From Calditrichia bacterium (GTDB taxonomy: Bacteria; Calditrichota; Calditrichia; Calditrichales; Calditrichaceae), in assembly GCA_027039465.1 (NCBI GenBank), contig JALWEA010000506.1, positions 1 to 7,888 on the forward strand: 7,888 nucleotides of DNA, in the 5' to 3' direction. The position numbers were made by a program, and so were the translations under genes. Each line of letters opens with the position of its first letter. Within the stretch, counting starts at the first letter, position 1. Below, one piece after another: positions 5,186 through 7,888 of the stretch. Below the pieces are notes generated by a model. The model was given only the letters and a program-made list of their open reading frames with translations. It did not search any database and was not told where the DNA came from.

Positions 5186-7567
5186 ATGGCGAAGATTTTT
5201 TTTATTCTGCTGTTAAGCGCTCTTTCCCTTTTTGCACAAGGAGCGGCCGATTGGCAAAGCATTACCAATTTAAATGATGTGGAAGATATTACGATTTCGG
5301 ATCAGGCGGTGTGGGCTGTTTCGGGCGGGGGAATGTTCCGCTTTGACTTGCGGGATTCCACGTTTGAAAAATTTACCAACCTGCAAGGTTTGCGTTCATT
5401 GGACTTGAATACGGTGGCACACGATGATCAGGGACGCATTATTATCGGCGGAGAGGAAGGTCTCATCCAAATTTATGACCCGAACGAAGGTGTTTGGAAT
5501 TACGACTATGCTTTGCAGGGAAAACCGATTTACGATTTGTTTGTGAACGGAGATACGCTTTGGGTGGCCACGCGCGATGGCGCCGGTGTTTTTAAACGCA
5601 ATCAGGGAACGTATATTTTTAAGGATTTCTTCCATAATTTTCCGATTCGGCCCGGTAAAATTACGCAGTGTCAGGTTTTCAACGGGAAAATTTGGCTGGG
5701 AACGGACAAAGGGTTGTTAAGCGCAGCCTCCGATTTCGGGCGGTTTACCATTAATGATCCCAGTCGTTGGCAAGCCTTTACGGCTTCGCATTTTTTACCG
5801 GATAACTATGTGACGGCTCTTGCGCATGATGGGAAATTTTTATGGGTCGGCACCAAAGCGGGATTGGTTTCCGTGGACAAGCAAAATAATTTTCAATTGC
5901 GCACCGACTGGAAATTATTAGATTCGGGTAAATATCTGTATGTGGATTATCTGCTGACGTTAAACAATAATTTGTACATAGCCGCCGGAATTTCCTTGTA
6001 CACCTATAATCCCGATCGGGGACTTACCGGCGGAATGGCCTTCCAAACCAATATTCGCTCCGTTGATGTAGATGAAAACCAAATAATTTGGGTCGGTCAA
6101 CAGAACAAGGGTATTGCTTCATCTAAGAATACGCAGCCCAAAGAAATTCCGGGGCCGCCGCTTAATACGCTGCGCACCGTTTTCAAAGATCGACAAAACA
6201 ATATTTGGCTCAGCGGCAGCCGTCCCAAATTTTCTTCGCTTTCCGGTATCATTAAATACGACGGGCAACAATGGACTCAATACCATTTTAGCGGTGCCAA
6301 ATATTGGACACCGGCCAATGATGTGGATGCCATCTATCAGGATCGCTTTGGCAATATGTGGTTCGGAACGTGGGGCGGTGGCGTGATTGTCTTTTCGGCC
6401 GCACAGGACACTTTCTTTTTTAACGGCCATGATTTTTCCGGACAGATGACCGTCAAAAGCGATGGAAATACAATTATTCGTCCCATCGATCCCAATGCGG
6501 TTTTGCACGGATTTTTCAGCGGTGCGGTGACGGACACCAAATATGATGTTATCACTTCCGTGGTTGAAGGTCCGCAAGGAAATTTATGGTTCACCAATTA
6601 TTATGCTAGTAATGAGCACCTGTTGGCCGTTGCTCCGTTTGACAATTCGGGCTTTCCGGTTTTGGACCCGAACCGTTGGGTTTATTTCGGCACTCGCGAC
6701 GGAATCCGCGCAGCGGAAGGCGGGGTTCTGTGTCTGGCGTTTGATACCTTCAATAATCTTGTGTACATCGGAACTTACCGCGACGGTCTTTACATTTTGG
6801 ACTACGGTAGTTCCATTTCAAATAAAAGCGACGACCAAATTTATCATCTGCAAATAAAGGATAATTTGTTTAGCAATTTTGTGCAGTCATTGGCCGTGGA
6901 TCAGGACGGCATCCTTTGGATAGGAACAGCCAGCGGCCTTAATTCGTTTGACGGTATTAATGTGTACAAACATGTGGGTGATGAGATGGGGCTGGCCGGG
7001 CCGCTGGAAAACGACATCCGACGCATCGTGGTGGATAAGTACAACAACAAATGGTTTGCCACCAGCGGCGGAGTTAGTATTTTACGGGCCGATCGCAGTC
7101 CGTGGGATGCGCACGGTTGGATAGGCCTCAACACGCGTAACAGTTATTTGGTCAGCAACGATGTACATGATATTTTTGTGGACGATGAACACGGAGAAGC
7201 TTACATTGCCACCGGAGAAGGTTTAAGCATTTACCGAGGTTCGTTTGCGGAAATTCGACAGGATTTTAAAGAAGTAGCCGTGGGCCCGAATCCGTTTGTC
7301 ATCGGAAAGGACAATCCCAAATTTGTCATTAAAAATTTGATGCAAAATTCAACGGTCAAAATTTTTACGATTAACGGACGTATGGTGCGTGAATTGACGC
7401 CCAAAACCGTCTTAAGTGACGGAACGGTAGCCGTTGATGGAGGCCGCGCTTATTGGGACGGCCTGGATGCTTTGGGAAAGAAAGTTGCATCGGGTATCTA
7501 TCTTTATTTAGCTTATACGGAAGACGGAAAATCAACAACGGGTAAATTTGCTGTAATCCGAAAATAG
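5186..7567 (+). CDS. Secreted double beta-propeller protein, PorZ-like, with T9SS-type C-terminal domain
   Basis: This 793-residue exported protein starts with a signal peptide (MAKIFFILLLSALSLFAQ; cleavage near 17-20). I count 14 propeller-type strands of the pattern L/I-W-x-G-T-x-x-G-L: near 42, 85, 125, 169, 219, 263, 300, 340, 391, 467, 526, 577, 622 and 672. That number fits two seven-bladed propellers (about 25-315 and 325-685). Residues 697-793 form a FlgD-like / T9SS type A-like beta-sandwich: VGPNPF at 699-704, VKIFTINGRMVREL at 724-737, WDGLDALGKKVASGIYLY at 757-774, ending KFAVIRK. Signal peptide, two propellers, this final domain and the length all match PorZ, the T9SS component that works with the PorU sortase at the cell surface. 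A generic two-component-regulator-type propeller protein carried as T9SS cargo is the main alternative. There is no kinase or membrane domain. Confidence 0.8.
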   Translation: MAKIFFILLLSALSLFAQGAADWQSITNLNDVEDITISDQAVWAVSGGGMFRFDLRDSTFEKFTNLQGLRSLDLNTVAHDDQGRIIIGGEEGLIQIYDPNEGVWNYDYALQGKPIYDLFVNGDTLWVATRDGAGVFKRNQGTYIFKDFFHNFPIRPGKITQCQVFNGKIWLGTDKGLLSAASDFGRFTINDPSRWQAFTASHFLPDNYVTALAHDGKFLWVGTKAGLVSVDKQNNFQLRTDWKLLDSGKYLYVDYLLTLNNNLYIAAGISLYTYNPDRGLTGGMAFQTNIRSVDVDENQIIWVGQQNKGIASSKNTQPKEIPGPPLNTLRTVFKDRQNNIWLSGSRPKFSSLSGIIKYDGQQWTQYHFSGAKYWTPANDVDAIYQDRFGNMWFGTWGGGVIVFSAAQDTFFFNGHDFSGQMTVKSDGNTIIRPIDPNAVLHGFFSGAVTDTKYDVITSVVEGPQGNLWFTNYYASNEHLLAVAPFDNSGFPVLDPNRWVYFGTRDGIRAAEGGVLCLAFDTFNNLVYIGTYRDGLYILDYGSSISNKSDDQIYHLQIKDNLFSNFVQSLAVDQDGILWIGTASGLNSFDGINVYKHVGDEMGLAGPLENDIRRIVVDKYNNKWFATSGGVSILRADRSPWDAHGWIGLNTRNSYLVSNDVHDIFVDDEHGEAYIATGEGLSIYRGSFAEIRQDFKEVAVGPNPFVIGKDNPKFVIKNLMQNSTVKIFTINGRMVRELTPKTVLSDGTVAVDGGRAYWDGLDALGKKVASGIYLYLAYTEDGKSTTGKFAVIRK

Positions 7568-7569
7568 CT

Positions 7570-7888
7570 ATGTTAAAATCACTGTACATCAAAAATTTTG
7601 CTTTAATCGATGAATTGCGCATCGAATTCTCCGAAGGTTTGAACATCATCACCGGAGAAACGGGTGCGGGTAAGTCCATTATTGTTAATGCATTGGCCCA
7701 GCTTTGCGGCGAGCGTAGCAGCACCGAACTGGTTCGCAAAGGAGCTGCCAAAGCCATCCTTGAAGCGGAAATCGAATTTAAGCCGCGCCCCGAAGTAATG
7801 CGTATTTTGCAGGAATTAACCATCGATTCCGAGGTGCGGGACGTATTGATTCTACGTAAAGAAATTTCCGCCAAAGGCACCTCGCGTA
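7570..7888 (+). CDS. recN: RecN, DNA repair ATPase (5' end only)
   Basis: The first 106 codons are present and the gene runs off the right edge. RecN is an SMC-like ATPase that acts early in double-strand break repair. The start MLKSLYIKNFALIDELRIEF is characteristic. It is followed by GLNIITGETGAGKSIIVNAL, with the Walker A motif GETGAGKS at residues 29-36, and by LRKEISAKGTSR at the edge, which matches the RecN segment before the coiled coil. Walker B and the coiled coil lie outside the window (full proteins are about 550-570 residues). The ATG is only 2 nt after the propeller gene's TAG and has no clear Shine-Dalgarno, so translational coupling is likely. Confidence 0.95.
   Translation, partial: MLKSLYIKNFALIDELRIEFSEGLNIITGETGAGKSIIVNALAQLCGERSSTELVRKGAAKAILEAEIEFKPRPEVMRILQELTIDSEVRDVLILRKEISAKGTSR

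Noticed and set aside
6119..6577. Reverse-strand open frame of 152 codons inside the propeller gene
   Set aside because: It is a shadow of a well-supported gene with clear domain repeats, and it has no motif of its own.

Overview
The window reads as a chromosomal segment of a bacterium from the Fibrobacterota-Chlorobiota-Bacteroidota (FCB) superphylum. The main clue is a large secreted protein with two beta-propellers and a C-terminal FlgD-like / type IX secretion (T9SS) type A-like domain. Calditrichota or a related lineage with moderate GC is my best guess, but the sequence alone does not fix the phylum. All convincing genes lie on the + strand.

Layout. Positions 1-63 may hold the last 20 codons of an upstream gene, followed by a clean hairpin terminator (75-99). 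Positions 100-743 hold no credible gene. They are a mosaic of short repeats: a G-rich direct repeat, a C/G-rich hairpin, a 19-bp inverted repeat enclosing 72 bp, heptanucleotide (nnRTTCC) runs and a 9-bp direct repeat. A weak promoter (744-772) precedes a Nudix hydrolase of the CoA pyrophosphatase type (801-1433). A weak hairpin (1466-1502) separates it from a complete riboflavin operon, ribD-ribE-ribBA-ribH (1582-5087), in the same order as in Bacillus. Next come a 793-residue PorZ-like double-propeller protein (5186-7567) and, 2 nt later, the start of recN, which runs off the end (7570-7888).

How the genes work together. RibBA opens GTP (GTP cyclohydrolase II domain) and also makes the four-carbon unit from ribulose 5-phosphate (DHBP synthase domain). 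RibD deaminates and reduces the pyrimidine, RibH joins the two branches into lumazine, and RibE dismutates lumazine to riboflavin. All the dedicated enzymes are present except the pyrimidine phosphatase, which is usually encoded elsewhere. No FMN riboswitch is recognisable in the 148-nt leader before ribD. The propeller protein and RecN have no evident biochemical link to riboflavin; their tight spacing suggests co-transcription only.

No phage, insertion sequence, CRISPR array, tRNA or rRNA was seen. The least ordinary parts are the repeat-rich intergenic region and the PorZ-like protein next to recN. I do not see a clearly novel multi-gene system here.
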